From Sternotherus odoratus (taxonomy: Eukaryota; Chordata; Testudines; Kinosternidae), in assembly GCA_032164245.1 (NCBI GenBank), contig JAVMKO010000005.1:46950193-47014192 (forward strand): a stretch of DNA of 64,000 bases. The letters are read 5' to 3'. Numbering within the stretch: position 1 is the stretch's first letter; every line of letters starts with the position of its first letter. The translations under genes and the position numbers were made by a program. Positions 1 to 11,039 of this stretch are shown in pieces. Under the pieces are notes generated by a model. The model searched no databases and was not told the DNA's origin. It saw only the letters and a list, made by a program, of their open reading frames with translations.

Positions 1-472
1 TTTTTTGCACTTGTAGTGCGAGAAAAGCACAACCTTAGGGAGACCTGAATCTATAGTGAAACTTAAAAGAAACAAACCACCCCTTTTCAATCCCATCAGA
101 CTCTCCAGGCCACTTGCAGCTGAAATCTTCAGACTTTCCTGTGTCTGTCAGACACACCTGTATCACTGCTGGAAGCATCATTCAACAGACTAACCAAATC
201 CTGGGGTTTAAATATGTTTTGTGGACATAAAAGTTTTTAAACTTTTTTAAGAACTTGGTATCTTTGGGATTTTTACGAGTTTCCCTTATTTTATGTCACT
301 TTCCTGCTTGCCCTGCTTGAGACAGTTGTTGCTCTGTTTTTTCCCTGGTGTTGTAGTACGGGGACCTAAATGGAGCTGGACTTTTAATTATCGATAAAAG
401 TTGTCCTGGAGTCACATTCATCCATCTATCTGAGTGAGCAGATCTGTCCCTTTCCTTCCTCGTGTCTATTGG
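1..472 (+). promoter_or_regulatory. Upstream region / presumed 5' UTR of ZSWIM8
   Basis: This stretch lies directly upstream of the ZSWIM8 start codon. I see no CpG-rich block, no convincing TATA box at a usable distance and no mobile element. A palindromic TTATCGATAA sits at 388-397 inside a longer imperfect inverted repeat (379-407). A pyrimidine-rich run (447-460) precedes the start codon. The transcription start cannot be placed from sequence. The absence of a CpG island means the true promoter, or a non-coding first exon, could lie further upstream. Confidence 0.4.
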
Positions 473-478
473 ATGTGA
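473..478 (+). promoter_or_regulatory. Start-stop upstream ORF overlapping the ZSWIM8 start codon
   Basis: An ATG at 473-475 is followed at once by TGA (476-478). The A of this stop codon is the A of the ZSWIM8 ATG (478-480), giving the arrangement ATGTGATG. If transcription starts upstream, ribosomes would meet this minimal ORF first. It could then favour termination-reinitiation or stalling at the main start. The layout is seen directly; any regulatory role is inference. Confidence 0.5.
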
Positions 479-655
479 TGGAACTCATGTTTGCGGAGTG
501 GGAGGACGGAGAAAGGTTTTCGTTTGAAGACTCTGACCGCTTTGAGGAAGACTCCCTTTGTTCCTTCATCTCTGAGGCAGAGAGCCTTTGCCAGAACTGG
601 AGAGGATGGAGGAAGCAATCAGCTGGACCCAATTCCCCCACTGTCAAAATGAAAG
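478..655 (+). CDS. ZSWIM8: ZSWIM8 coding exon 1 (N-terminus of the E3 ligase substrate receptor)
   Basis: This exon encodes residues 1-59 plus the first base of codon 60. It starts MELMFAEWEDGERFSFED and runs through an acidic, Ser/Glu-rich segment to SAGPNSPTVKMK, which matches the conserved N-terminus of vertebrate ZSWIM8. ZSWIM8 is the substrate receptor of a cullin-RING ubiquitin ligase with Elongin B/C and CUL3. It marks Argonaute for destruction during target-directed microRNA degradation. I chose the ATG at 478 because it begins the conserved peptide and has G at -3 and +4. An in-frame TTG at 469 is not needed. The donor GTGAGA follows base 655. The mammalian protein, as I recall it, has a Gly-rich stretch before DGLVIPLVE that is missing here, where NSPTVKMK joins directly to it. 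The 43.9-kb intron that follows is very long for this gene. Confidence 0.95.
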
Positions 656-3128
656 GTGAGAGCACAGTTTCACTGGGATATCTGGGAGGTTGAGTGAAAC
701 TTCTGGGCCATGTGGGGGATGGGGAAACGTGTAGATATGTTGGAGCCACCGAAGGCATAAGCCAAAATCAGTTGTCCAGTAGGGATAGCTTGTGAGTAGA
801 GGTTGCACAAAACTGTGGTAGAAACTTGGATGTAATGATGGTCGCCTATTGGAGGAGATTTAGTGCTGGTTTTCTGTAGTGCTCTTCTGTCTCAGACCAT
901 GTTTGCCAGAGCTGTTCTTGGGAATCTGGAGGGGAAAAAACCAAAACCTACGGTGCAATAAGCAAGGTGCATACTTCAATGGGAATAATTAGTCACAAGC
1001 TCCCAGTTGTGTTTAACTTAATAAACTGCTGTATAAAGATTCTTACCACAACAAATGCTCTAATGAAGCTGTGTGCAGCCCCCCTTTTCCCCCCGGTTCC
1101 CCTTGCAAATTGTGTACAGTAGTCCATTTTCATGTTCACTCTTCTGTATTTCACTTTTAGTGCCTATAGCAAACTTGCAGTGGTAGCTGTTGAGCAGGCC
1201 AGTACGGAGACCTTATTTCAAGGAATGACTGAGCTAGTAAGTAGTGTGTCAGCTCCGCCCCAAGGTTGATTATATTCCTGCCCTACTGACAGTTATCCCC
1301 TTCTGACTGGAGAAAGCCTAATATACAGTACCAGCCTCCGGAAACTGATTTCCAAACAGTGGTAGCTGCTAACTTTTTGTCTTAATTGACATGCATTTGT
1401 ATTAAATCATTTTATTGAGCAATTGCATTGTCTCAAGTGACTTTACTTCAGAACTCCGGTAGTGATCATATTGAATAGAGCCAGGCATAATGCTAGCTGA
1501 GCTATTTCAGCCTTGCTTACATAATGACCATTTCTCTTTGTCCTGTGTTCCTCCATAGCTCTGTCAATCCCCATTAATTCTGATCGGTGTGACCTTACCT
1601 GCTTTTCTATTACCTCACTCCCCACAGCTCTGCGCCTGTATCCTGAACTACAGCACTTACTGCTTTTCCAAGCCTAGGTCCTTCTTGAACAGAGAATGTT
1701 GTTTGTAATACATTGTGCTGAATTATGGTAGTTTTGTGATGTGCACAAATGTCCACTTGGCATTAGATTAGGACGAGAAAATGCATTTTACTTGGAACCA
1801 TCATCTTCACATGACAGCCTAATTTTTCTCTGCTTAGTGAACTTGAACACTGGCACTAGTCCAGAATATTTAACCTCCTTTGTCTCTCTCTACTGAGTGT
1901 CGGGGGCTATGAACAGTGATGGGGAAGGAAAGGAGCTTGGAAATCTTGCCAAAAGAAAGTGCAAGCTGGAGGGTTTTTTTGAGGTGCTGCTGTCATGATA
2001 CATTTTGGTTTCAGTACTGAACACTCCCAGGTAAAATAAATAAGGAATGGTAGCACCATGAAGTGTCTAGCAAAGCCACTAGAGCCCTGTTCAAAGCAGC
2101 ATATAGACAACATGGCTCTTGTTTTTGTGTGTTTCACTTTAAACCCGGTTGCACACACTAATGCACTGAAAGAGAAGGTGTTGTAGAGCCGAAAAAGTCC
2201 CAGTGCAGAGAGGAAAGTCCCCTCTAGTTCTACAAAGATAGGGGTGTGAGACTGGTCCATGCATGGTCAGGGGTGAGATTGCAGGGGGAAAAAGGGTGAA
2301 GGTACTGTTTCAAACTCCGCCCACAAAATAAGGGCTGTCCACGAATCACCAAAATGAGGCAGTGTTCACACATATTTTGTGCAGATGTTCAAAATACAAT
2401 TGGGTGTGCTGCTAGATTCGGTTGATTTCTGCTCCCCCTCGGTTGGGCTTGAATATTCATTCCCATAGTCTCTTCTAGGATACTTTGACATGGTTTCTTC
2501 TTGACTAAGTAGAAATAAGTGGTGATAACCTCCCAATTGTCATCCACTGGTGACACCAAAATGAGAAGCCACTCGAAGTCAATTGTGCAGATCTACGATC
2601 CTTTCTAACATGAAAAATAAAATGTTTAAAATATATAAATTACCACAAAGGCTTATTGAGAGGAATGGGGCAGTTCACACTTCTGAGAGCGATAGTTCCA
2701 CGCTTTCTGCAAATTCACATGGAGAGTTGTACTGGTTATACTTGGTTCACATTTCTGAGGTTTTCTTTACAACCATAACTACTAGAGACTTACCGTATCT
2801 TTTCTTTTTAAATGGAAACTGATATTCTGGAGAACAAGATGGTAACTTCAGAGAGATGCTAGTTCTGCATATGGTGTGTACTGGCTGTTTCTAAGCAGTA
2901 GTCAAGGTTAATATGTGAAATGTAAAACATGCACTTTTTTCACTTCATAAGCATATTTATTCATCTAACATAGAGGTACATCATTTAAAGAAATGAAAAG
3001 CATACACAAGAGCACAGCATAATTAGAGCAGTTGGTAGCAAATGGATTTTCCTGAGCGTTCCACTGAGTTACTGGAAACAGGGTAGTTCAATCCTTCTTA
3101 TGCTCACTCAGTCTGCCTACCATGAGGC
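656..3128. other. Start of ZSWIM8 intron 1, no recognised element
   Basis: After the exon 1 donor this stretch is unique-looking, moderately AT-rich intron sequence. I see no coding potential with conserved motifs, no terminal inverted repeats and no recognisable LINE or SINE. The short ORFs in it look like chance. Confidence 0.5.
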
Positions 3129-4190
3129 TGATCATAGATGTGTAGGGCTGGAAAGGACCCTGTAAGGTCATCAAATCCAGCCCCCTGCACTGGGGTAGGA
3201 CCAAGTAAACCTAGACCAGCCCTGGCAGGTGTTTAACTTATTCTTAAAAACCTCCAATGATGGGATTCCACAACCTCCTTAGAAGCCTATTTCAGAGCTT
3301 AACAATCCTTATAGTTAGAAAGTTTTTCCTAATATCCAATCTAAGTTTCCCTTGCTGCAGATTTAAGCCCATTACTTCTTTTTCTTGGTCCTACTTTTAG
3401 TGGACATGCAGAAGAATTAATCTCTGTCCTCTTTGACAGCCCTTACCATATCTGAAAACTGTTGAGATCCCCCCCCCCCCTAGTCATCTTTTCTCAAAAT
3501 TAAACATGTCCATTTTTAATCTTTCCTCACAGGTCAGGTTTTGTAAACCTTTTATTGGTTTTGTTGCTCTCCTCTGTATTCTCTTCAGTTTATCTTATTG
3601 TGCAAACTGGACACAGTACTCCAGCTGAGTTCTCAGCGGTGCTGAGTAGAGTGGAATGGATAACTTCTCTTTCTTGCATACAGCACTCCTGTTAATACAC
3701 CTCAGAATGAGATTAGCCTTTTTCAACACCGAATCATCTTGTTGGTTCATGTTCAATTTGTGATTCACTGTAACCCCCAGATCTTTTTCAACACTACTAC
3801 TGCCTAGCCTGCTAGTCCCCAATTTGTATTTGTGCATTTGATTTTTGTTCTTCCAGAGTGAAGTACTTTGCACTTGTATTCATTGAATTTCATCTTGTTG
3901 ATTTCAGATCAATTCTCCAATTTGTCAAGGTCATTGTGAACTCTAATGCTGTCCTCTAAAGTGCTTGCAACCACTCCCAGCTTGGTGTCATCTACATATT
4001 TTATAAGCGTTTGCTCCAGTATCCAAAACATTAGTGAAAATATTAAATAACACTGGATCAGTGACAGATCCCTCTGGGATTCTGCTAGATACATATTCCC
4101 AGTTTGATAATGAATCACTGAGAACTATTCTTTTAGTACAGTTTTTCAGTCAGTTATGCACACTGTTATAGTGAGTTTAATCTAGACCAT
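3129..4190 (-). mobile_element. CR1 LINE, 5'-truncated, reverse orientation
   Basis: Read on the - strand, this is the reverse-transcriptase C-terminus and 3' UTR of a CR1 retrotransposon. Frames at 4118-3909 and 3873-3595 give CR1 motifs: a VDDTKLG box, then KDLGVTVNHKLNM, and LEYCVQFAQ near the end. The 3' tail on the + strand reads as the usual sauropsid CR1 opening (GGGCTGGAAAGGACCCTGTA-like). Frameshifts separate the open segments, so the copy is dead. It lies antisense within ZSWIM8 intron 1. Confidence 0.85.
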
Positions 4191-4744
4191 GTTTCCCTAC
4201 TTTGGGTGGTTGTGGAAGAATATTTGAACTTCTCCAGTGTGATTTAAGGAGAGTTAGGTGTACTGCTTTTTCAGCAATGTTTAGGCGTACTGAACACTCA
4301 TATCAGAAATTTAAGATAATTACACCTGCTAAACTCTCATCTCATTTTAATTGCTCAGTATGAGCTAGTGGCAAAAAGACCTTCTTGTCATACTTTTTCT
4401 GTATTTTGGGATGGCATTTTCAGCAAATTCAAGCAATATGTTTTTGCTTTCTTTTCAGATGTACAATTGATAATTTTAAGTAGGAATGCATTTTGTTTCT
4501 TATACGTGTGCTAGTACTTGCTGAATCTATACTAGCTTTCATTCATTCATTCAGCTGAACTGGTAATCACTTCATTAGGGAGTTTCAGGAAAACATTCCC
4601 ACTGTAGTCAAAACTTTTGAGAACAGCTAAAAATCCTTCCTAACTTGCTATTTAACAACTTTTGGCAATAGTATACATTTTACTTCTGAAGAATTGTTGA
4701 TTTCTTTACTTCACTCCATTCAATTGCTTGTTCCTACTTTTTAG

Positions 4745-5135
4745 ACTCAGGTCATAAGGGACTATCATGATCATGTAGTCTGACCTCCTCCACACTGCAG
4801 ACCACAGAACCTCATCCATCCACTCCTGTAATAGACCCCTAACGTCTGGCTGAGTTACTGAAGTCCTCAAATCATGATTTAAACAGTTGAAGTTAGAGAC
4901 TCCACCATTTACACTAGTTTAAATCTGAAAGTGATCTGTGCTCCATGCTGAAGAGGAATATGAAACCCCCCCTCCCCCCAGGGTTTCTGCCAATCAGACC
5001 TTGGGGAAATTCCTTCCTGACCCCAAATATAGTGATTAGTTGTACCCTGAGTATATGGGCAAGCCCTACCAGATAGTCACCTGGGAAAGAATTATTTGTA
5101 GTAACACCAAGCCCTCCCCTTCTAGTGTCTACATC
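4745..5135 (-). mobile_element. CR1-like LINE 3' end, reverse orientation
   Basis: This second CR1-type 3' terminal fragment belongs to a different subfamily from the copy at 3129. It opens with a 'gactatcatgatcatgtagt'-like target/tail region. It contains the conserved 'aattccttcctgaccccaa' block near 5010 and an internal C-run. Only 3' UTR-like sequence is present, with no reverse-transcriptase motif. Confidence 0.65.
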
Positions 5136-6039
5136 TTACGCAATGAAAGTGAAGAAAGATAGTTTTACACCTGATGTTTGGTATTTGCTTGTTTGTAGCA
5201 TTGATCAGCAGCTTTCAAATTTGCTAGTTGGACTGAGAAACCAGGCACCTTGTGAATTCAGCACTGTGAAGACTGAAAAATAAATCGAGCTATCCAGGTT
5301 TCTACTGAACCATGTTGTTAAATTACTTTCCCACCTTTGAGAAATTTTATGGATTTTAGCAAACCAAGACCCTGTAATAATTCACAGCTCCACCCCTCCC
5401 GTATCATTTAATACCATCCATTAGCCATCCAAGGACTGCGCTCAGCCTCCTTCCCCTCTAAGCTTGAAGGCAATTTTTTATTTCCTAATAGGCATAACGA
5501 TTACCTCATTGGTCTCATCATTGACCTTTTAATTTGTTTAAAATAGTTAAAAATTTCAATTACACTTGAAACTAGATCCTAATATTTCTAGTATGAAAAA
5601 TATTTTCAAGTATATGTGCATGTAAACACTTCTCTGGTAGATAAGAGCCCCAAATCCAATTGCCTCCCCTCCACATATGCACACAAAAATCCATTGTGTT
5701 GGGTTTTTCTGTAAAATGTTTTTTCACGTTCCTGTCTTCCCACCCCCAGTCTCTTCTGTCTCAAGTCTCTCAAGGACAGATGTTTACCAAACACTTCAGA
5801 AGGCTGCCAGGAATACTGAAGAACTGTGAAGTATTGTATTCCCAATTTTTTTTTACTCAGTTTGTATTTGTGCATTCGCACCAGCTTCTCCTGAAAGTGT
5901 AGTGACAACTCAGATCTGTGTAGTGATAAAACTCTATTCATACACAGGCAACTCGTGTGACTAAAAAGCTTAAATTTGCTTTTACAGAAAACTTGGAATA
6001 GTTGTACAGTGTGTTATGAAAGACTAGAGCTTGTACAGA
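5136..6039. other. Intron 1 spacer, nothing recognised
   Basis: About 0.9 kb of intron sequence between two CR1 fragments. Overlapping ORFs on both strands (5606-5941 and 5660-5902) show no recognisable motif and I treat them as chance. Confidence 0.4.
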
Positions 6040-6436
6040 GAAATTGTGGCAGCGGGTGGTCATCCAGAAAGCCTCCTCAGTAGGTTAGTAGCAACAGGTT
6101 TAAAACAAACAAAAAGTAGTTGTTTTTTCACATTACACAGGCAACCCATGGAACTCCTTGCCAGAGGATGTTGTGAAGGCCAAGACCGTAAGAGGGTTCA
6201 AAAAAGAGTTAGATAAATTCATGGAGAATAGGTCCATCAATGGCTATTAACCAGGATGGGCAGGGATGGTGTACCTAGTCTCTGTTTGCCAGAAGCTGGG
6301 AGTGGGCGACAGATCACTTGAATCTATTCATTCCCTCTGGGACACCTGACATTGACCATTGTTGGAAGACTGGATACTGGGCTAGATGGACCTTTGGTTT
6401 CACCCAGTATGACCATTATTATGTTTTTATGGTAGG
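6040..6436 (+). mobile_element. CR1 LINE 3' end
   Basis: This is a typical CR1 3' terminal segment in sense orientation. It has the 'caggtttaaaacaaacaaaa' block, then 'ggaactccttgccagaggat', 'gataaattcatggagaatag' and 'actgggctagatggaccttt', and closes near 'tatgaccattattatgtttt'. It is truncated before the reverse-transcriptase domain. Confidence 0.85.
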
Positions 6437-6681
6437 ACTCCTTCGAAGGGGTATACATTGGAAAAAAGCCTCTGCCAAACTACTAGCAATACCCACTGTG
6501 TTAAGTTTGGGGTGCCATACTTTGAAAAATCAACTGGAGTGAGACAGAGGAGAGTAACTGGAACACTAGAAGGCTTGTCAGAGAGACCTGAGGAAAGGCT
6601 GAGGGTATGATCAGTTTAGAGAAACGATCCAGTGATAGAGCAGTCTAAATTTGTAAAATGTGATGTAAAGAGGACAGTGAC

Positions 6682-7482
6682 TAAGGGTATGTCTTCAGTA
6701 GCAGCACTTTCATGTGGCTGTGTAGTTGCGGCCACATGAGAATTCTCCCAGTGCTGTAAAAAACCCACCCCCCTGAGGGGAGTAGCTTCCAGCGCTGGTG
6801 CACTGTCTACACCAGTGGTCGCCAACCTTTTGGTCCTCACGGACCACTAAAGTTGCGTGGCGCCCCCCCCGCTCGACTCGCCCCCCCCCCGCTCGACTCG
6901 GCCCCCCCCCCCGGCCTCAGCAGCGTGGCTCGCCCCCCCCCCCCCCCCCGCTCCAGCGGCGTGGCTCGGGCCCCTCCCCCCCTCGGCTCCAGCAGCGCAG
7001 CGCGGCTCGCCTCGGGCCCCCCCCCCCCCCCGCTCCAGCGGCGCGGTGCGGCTCGGGCCCCCGACCTCAGCGGCGCAGCGAAGCGCAGCTCCCCCCCGCC
7101 CCGGCTCCAGCGGCGCGGCTCGCCCCGGCTCCAGCGGCGCGGCGCAGCTAGGGCTCCCCCCCCCCCCCCCCCCCCCCCGGCTCCAGCGGCATGGTGCAGC
7201 TCGGCCCCCGCACCCCCGACTCCAGCGGCGCGGCTCGGGCCCCCCGGCTCACGCGGCGTGAGCTGGGAGGCAGGAGTGTGCCAGCGCTTGCTGGCCGACG
7301 GGGCGGGACAGGCGCCGCAGCCTCTTGCCTGCCCGGAGGGGTGGCCATGAGGGAGCCCGGCGCCACGGACCACCAGAATTTTCCGTCCGCGGACCACCGG
7401 TTGGCGACCGCTGGTCTACACTGCCACTTTGCAGTGCTGAAACTTGCAGTGCTCAAGGGGTTGTTTTGTAGACAAGGCCTTA
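6682..7482. mobile_element. Non-autonomous DNA transposon (MITE) interrupted by a hAT
   Basis: The outer ends form inverted repeats: AGGGTATGTCT at 6684 on the left and the reverse complement of AGGCCTTGTCTAC on the right (7468-7480). They are flanked by TA on both sides. The interior contains 'gtctacactgccactttgca', typical of turtle MITEs. A complete hAT (6813-7413) splits it, so the MITE is the older insertion. Confidence 0.6.
6813..7413. mobile_element. Non-autonomous hAT with GC-rich core, nested in a MITE
   Basis: The terminal inverted repeats are CAGTGGTCGCCAACC on the left and the reverse complement of CAGCGGTCGCCAACC on the right. A perfect 8-bp target-site duplication, GTCTACAC, lies at 6805-6812 and 7414-7421; this is the hAT signature. 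The interior is extremely GC-rich, with long C-runs and a degenerate 'ggctccagcggcgcggctcg' repeat. That makes long spurious ORFs on both strands. No transposase is present. Confidence 0.9.
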
Positions 7483-7615
7483 TTTTCATTAGTTAATAAG
7501 GACAGAAGGTATTAATAGAATCCAGAGAGCAACATCCCCTCATTCTGCCAAAAGTCTTCCTGCAAAACGTGCAACACATTAAAAATAATCATAGGTCAGA
7601 CACTAAGTACTAAAA

Positions 7616-7787
7616 ATCAGAGAGGTAGCCGTGTTGGTCTGGAATTGCAGACGTGACAGAGTCCTGTGGCACCTTAAAGACTAACTAAAGTATTGAAGCA
7701 TAAGCATCCGACGAAGTGGGTATTAGCCCACGGAACCTTATGCTTCAATATTTTAGTTAGTCTTTACGGTGCCACAGGACTCTTTGT
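7616..7787. mobile_element. Penelope-like element fragment, head-to-head inverted
   Basis: The element is flanked by a perfect 15-bp duplication, CACTAAGTACTAAAA (7601-7615 and 7788-7802). The left half is the reverse complement of the terminal repeat ('gtagccgtgttggtctggaa' through 'actaactaaagtattgaagc'). The right half is the same terminal repeat in forward orientation ('tatgcttcaatattttagtt' through 'ggtgccacaggact'). The result is a palindromic copy. A hammerhead-like motif at the junction (7708-7735) has lost its GAAA box (GGAA). Confidence 0.8.
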
Positions 7788-8032
7788 CACTAAGTACTAA
7801 AAGTAGCAATAGAAACGTGTAGTGTTCTTTTCTGAAGTTCATGTGCTGTCCCTTATGTTTTACTGCTCTCCAAATTGAGAGATCTATTGAGGTATCTGAG
7901 GTATTATGTCTGTGGTGTACTATATACAGACATAGAAGAACTTACGGGTGATATTTAAATTATGCACTGCATAGCCTGCTGCTGTGGTGGAGCTTTTACT
8001 GGTGCATGGTCTGAACTTACTTCCTCTGTTTT

Positions 8033-8131
8033 GTGTTGTGAGAAGAAGGGTTTTTGCAGTCTTTATGCAAATAGAACACACAGTTGTGTTGTGGGAAGAA
8101 GGGTTTTTGCAGTCTTTATGCAAATAGGATG
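8033..8131. repeat. Two-copy tandem duplication, 53-bp period, with octamer motifs
   Basis: Two near-identical units contain 'gaagaagggtttttgcagtc' starting at 8042 and 8095. Each carries the POU octamer ATGCAAAT (8065-8072 and 8118-8125). The duplication is seen directly; binding is not shown. Confidence 0.8.
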
Positions 8132-8457
8132 CACAGATCCAACATACCTGCTCATCATGTCTGAAATGGCTAAACAAATCTGCCCACATAGAACTGCAAA
8201 CATTCTAATGCACTACTGCTCCCAAATGTATTAACAGAGCAAACTGTTAATAACCTGGTGGCCAGAGTGCAAAAGCCACATATAAACACTTGGGCGAAAG
8301 TTTCCTGTGAAGAAGTCAGGTAAACCCTTTAAAAACTAGAGAAAATACCACAAAAACACACGATCTGATGAGAGATCAGATACCACTGAAAATAGGTCTC
8401 ACATGGTGATGTTAGGGGGAGGACTCGGATGCTAGCAGTACATAGACTTCTTTAGAC

Positions 8458-8557
8458 CAGTGTTTCTCAAAAAATGGTCCATGGACTGGTGCCAGTCGCT
8501 GAGATCTCTGACACAGTTTAGGAAAGTAGCAGGTGTCAAAAAGGTTAAGAAACACTG
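8458..8557. mobile_element. Miniature hAT (100 bp)
   Basis: The ends are CAGTGTTTCTCAA and the reverse complement of CAGTGTTTCTTAACC. They are flanked by CTTTAGAC (8450-8457) and CTTTAGAG (8558-8565), a target-site duplication matching at 7 of 8 bases. Nothing inside is coding. Confidence 0.8.
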
Positions 8558-8771
8558 CTTTAGAGTGACTATCAGTCAACCCGGGAAATGTTTCACCTGT
8601 TTTGTGGTGGCTTTTGTAGGTGTTAGTAGCTCTTTAAATAGCAGCAGGGTAAACTAAAGTTAATTAGGAAACAGTTTGTGAATTATTAGAATAATTGGGG
8701 CTATGGAATAATCTGCATGGGGAGGTTATGGAATCACCAGCTCTGGAGAGACTATAAGCGAGGTGTTAGAT

Positions 8772-9334
8772 CAGGCATGGGCAAACTTTTTGGCTGAGGC
8801 CCACATTGAGCTTGCAAAATTGTATGGAGGGCTGGGTAGGGAAGGCTGTGCCTCCCCAAACCGCCTGTCTGACCCCCATCCACTTCCCTTCCTCCTCAAA
8901 TCCCCAACCCATCCAACTCCCCCCTGCTCCTTGTCCCTTAACCACTCCCTCCAGGACCACCTGCCCTAACCACCCCCGGGGCACACCACCCCTTACGCAA
9001 CCCTTTCTGCTCCCTATGCCCTGAGTGCCCCAGCCCCTATCCACACTCCTGCCTCCTGACAGACCCCCTTATCCAAGGCCCCGACCTCATTATCATGCTG
9101 CTCAGGCCCGCCCGAGTGAGACTCCGGCCCATCCCCCTACTATGCCGTTCAGAGCGGCAGGAGCTCAGGTCCGAGCTCAGGTCCCACTGGAGCCAGCCAC
9201 GCCGCTGCAGCACTGCTGGTGTGGCACACTGAGGCTGCGGGGTGACAGCAAGAGAGGAGCTGGGGGCTAGCTTCCTGGCAAGGAGCTCGGGCTGGACAGG
9301 ATGGGGCCCGCAGGCCATAGTTTGTCCACCCCTG
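8772..9334. mobile_element. Non-autonomous hAT (CAGGGGTGGGCAAACT family)
   Basis: The left end CAGGCATGGGCAAACT and the right end (reverse complement CAGGGGTGGACAAACT) are inverted repeats. I find no clear 8-bp duplication, so the flanks may have diverged. The C-rich interior contains a module starting at 8834 that recurs in copies at 48601 and 63418 and in an unrelated pogo-like element at 40547. Confidence 0.75.
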
Positions 9335-11039
9335 CATTGGGTACTATTTTGTCAGGATTGATTTGTAGTGTTTCTCTGTTGTAGTGTGACTAGCACTGGG
9401 GGGACCTTCAGATTGCTGGAGGATTTGGAGATCACGGATGCATCTGTCAGCCTGAGATTCCAAAGGAATTATAGTAATCACACCTTCTCTTCTAGGGACT
9501 GAGTGCAAAACTGTTTTATCCCAGGGGGTGAGGATCTGTTTGGTCCTAAACTCTGATTTGTTGCTAAGCCCCCTTTTATTTTTTGTTCCTTCCCTTCTCT
9601 GTTTGTCCTTATACTTATTTAAACCTGTGCTCCTGCTCATAGTTCATTTCCCAGTGGTAACAGCAGAAGTGATGTTATCTTTGTCCGTTTCATTCTGCTG
9701 GGTCACTGGTATGATCAGGTGCTGTGGGCATGGAGAGCAAGGAGAGACTAATTATATTGCTGTCACAGCCATAGGGAGGCCAGCTCCTGCCCAGAGTTCT
9801 GCCCCTCAGTGTATCCCTGGGTCACCAGTTAGAATAGCAGTGTGGAGCTAACAAAGGAACTTCTGCTGCTCAGATGGTTACGAATACAGGTATGGGGAAC
9901 ATGTGATTCCTCCCTCCATTAAAACTGTGCGAGGGGCGATTTGCTGCAGTGAGAAGAGCTTCTTCTGTGTAAGAGTATCCCAAGTGATTTATTGAATCCC
10001 AGCTTCTAGGTTTGCTAAGCCTGTTCTGAAAACAGCTAACTCTTCTAAAATGAAGATGAATATTTATTTTCAACTCTCTCAGCTGATCATTAGTGATGTT
10101 ACATGTAAATTGTTCTGTCCCCAAAAGCAGTTATTTGGCTCCTTAAAGTTTCCAGACTTGGTTCTTCTCCAAACTGGCTTAGTGGATTCATGAGACTAAA
10201 CTGGCAATAGTCCAAGTTATACAGATCTGTGTTCTGTATTTGCACTGTCTCTGGTTCAAAAGTGGTGAATGTAATCTGCTTCAAGAGCCAGTGGTCAAAT
10301 GCAACATACTATGACAATTTATAACTTTGGAACTCCAGTTCAGTTTGAAGAAGAGCAACAAAACGAGAACATGATGTTACATAAACTGTTTATAGGGAAA
10401 CTTTACTTTTTTGTAAATTTTTCATGCAAGTTATGCCTCCCAGAATGCTTTAGTTAAACAGAAGAATTAGGAAGGCATAAGCAAAGGAGATTTTCAGGTG
10501 AGATTTGAGAAGTAAAGGCTGTTCCACTTACCAGGTAGCTACAGAAAATGTTTTCATGTCAGTTATGACAAGACTGAGGAGGGACATGAAGCTTTGCACT
10601 ACTTCACTAAGAAAAACAGTGTGTTTGGATCACTTTGTTCTTTGTAAGGTGTGGTGTAGTAACCATATTGTAGTTACCTTAATGTGTCATCAGATGCATG
10701 CTCAGCATAATGACTTAAATATTCAAAGTGGCTTTTTCCTGAAATACTGAATTGCCATATGAAAACAGCTGTTCAGCACAACTGAGCTGAGGCATATGGG
10801 CTGCTATGATGTCTAGAGTTTCTTTTTAAAAATATATGTATAATTAAAGGTTACTGTGTAGGATATTCATGAAAACTGAGATGCTCTGACATGTTTTCAT
10901 ATATACTGCAGTGCTAATGGCTCATAGTAGGTTGTTGGCATTGATGTCGTGTAATGCTACTGATTAGTCTCTAGTAGTCCATTCTAAGTTTTTGATGGTT
11001 CCTGGGTGCTGGATGATATTATTTTCCTACTTTGCCGTG
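9335..11039. other. Intron 1 spacer, nothing recognised
   Basis: About 1.7 kb of intron with no recognisable repeat, RNA gene or coding motif. ORFs at 9344-9851 and 9870-10284 have no domain features and lie in unremarkable composition. Confidence 0.4.

Noticed and set aside
469..477. Upstream in-frame TTG giving a three-residue N-terminal extension of ZSWIM8
   Set aside because: The ATG at 478 begins the conserved protein and has good context; a TTG start is not needed.
6797..7497. Overlapping Pro/Ala-rich ORFs on both strands
   Set aside because: They lie in the GC-rich core of a hAT with clear ends and target duplication. They are composition artefacts.
9037..9318. 93-codon - strand ORF near a GC-rich patch that might be a CpG-island gene
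   Set aside because: It lies wholly within the hAT at 8772-9334.
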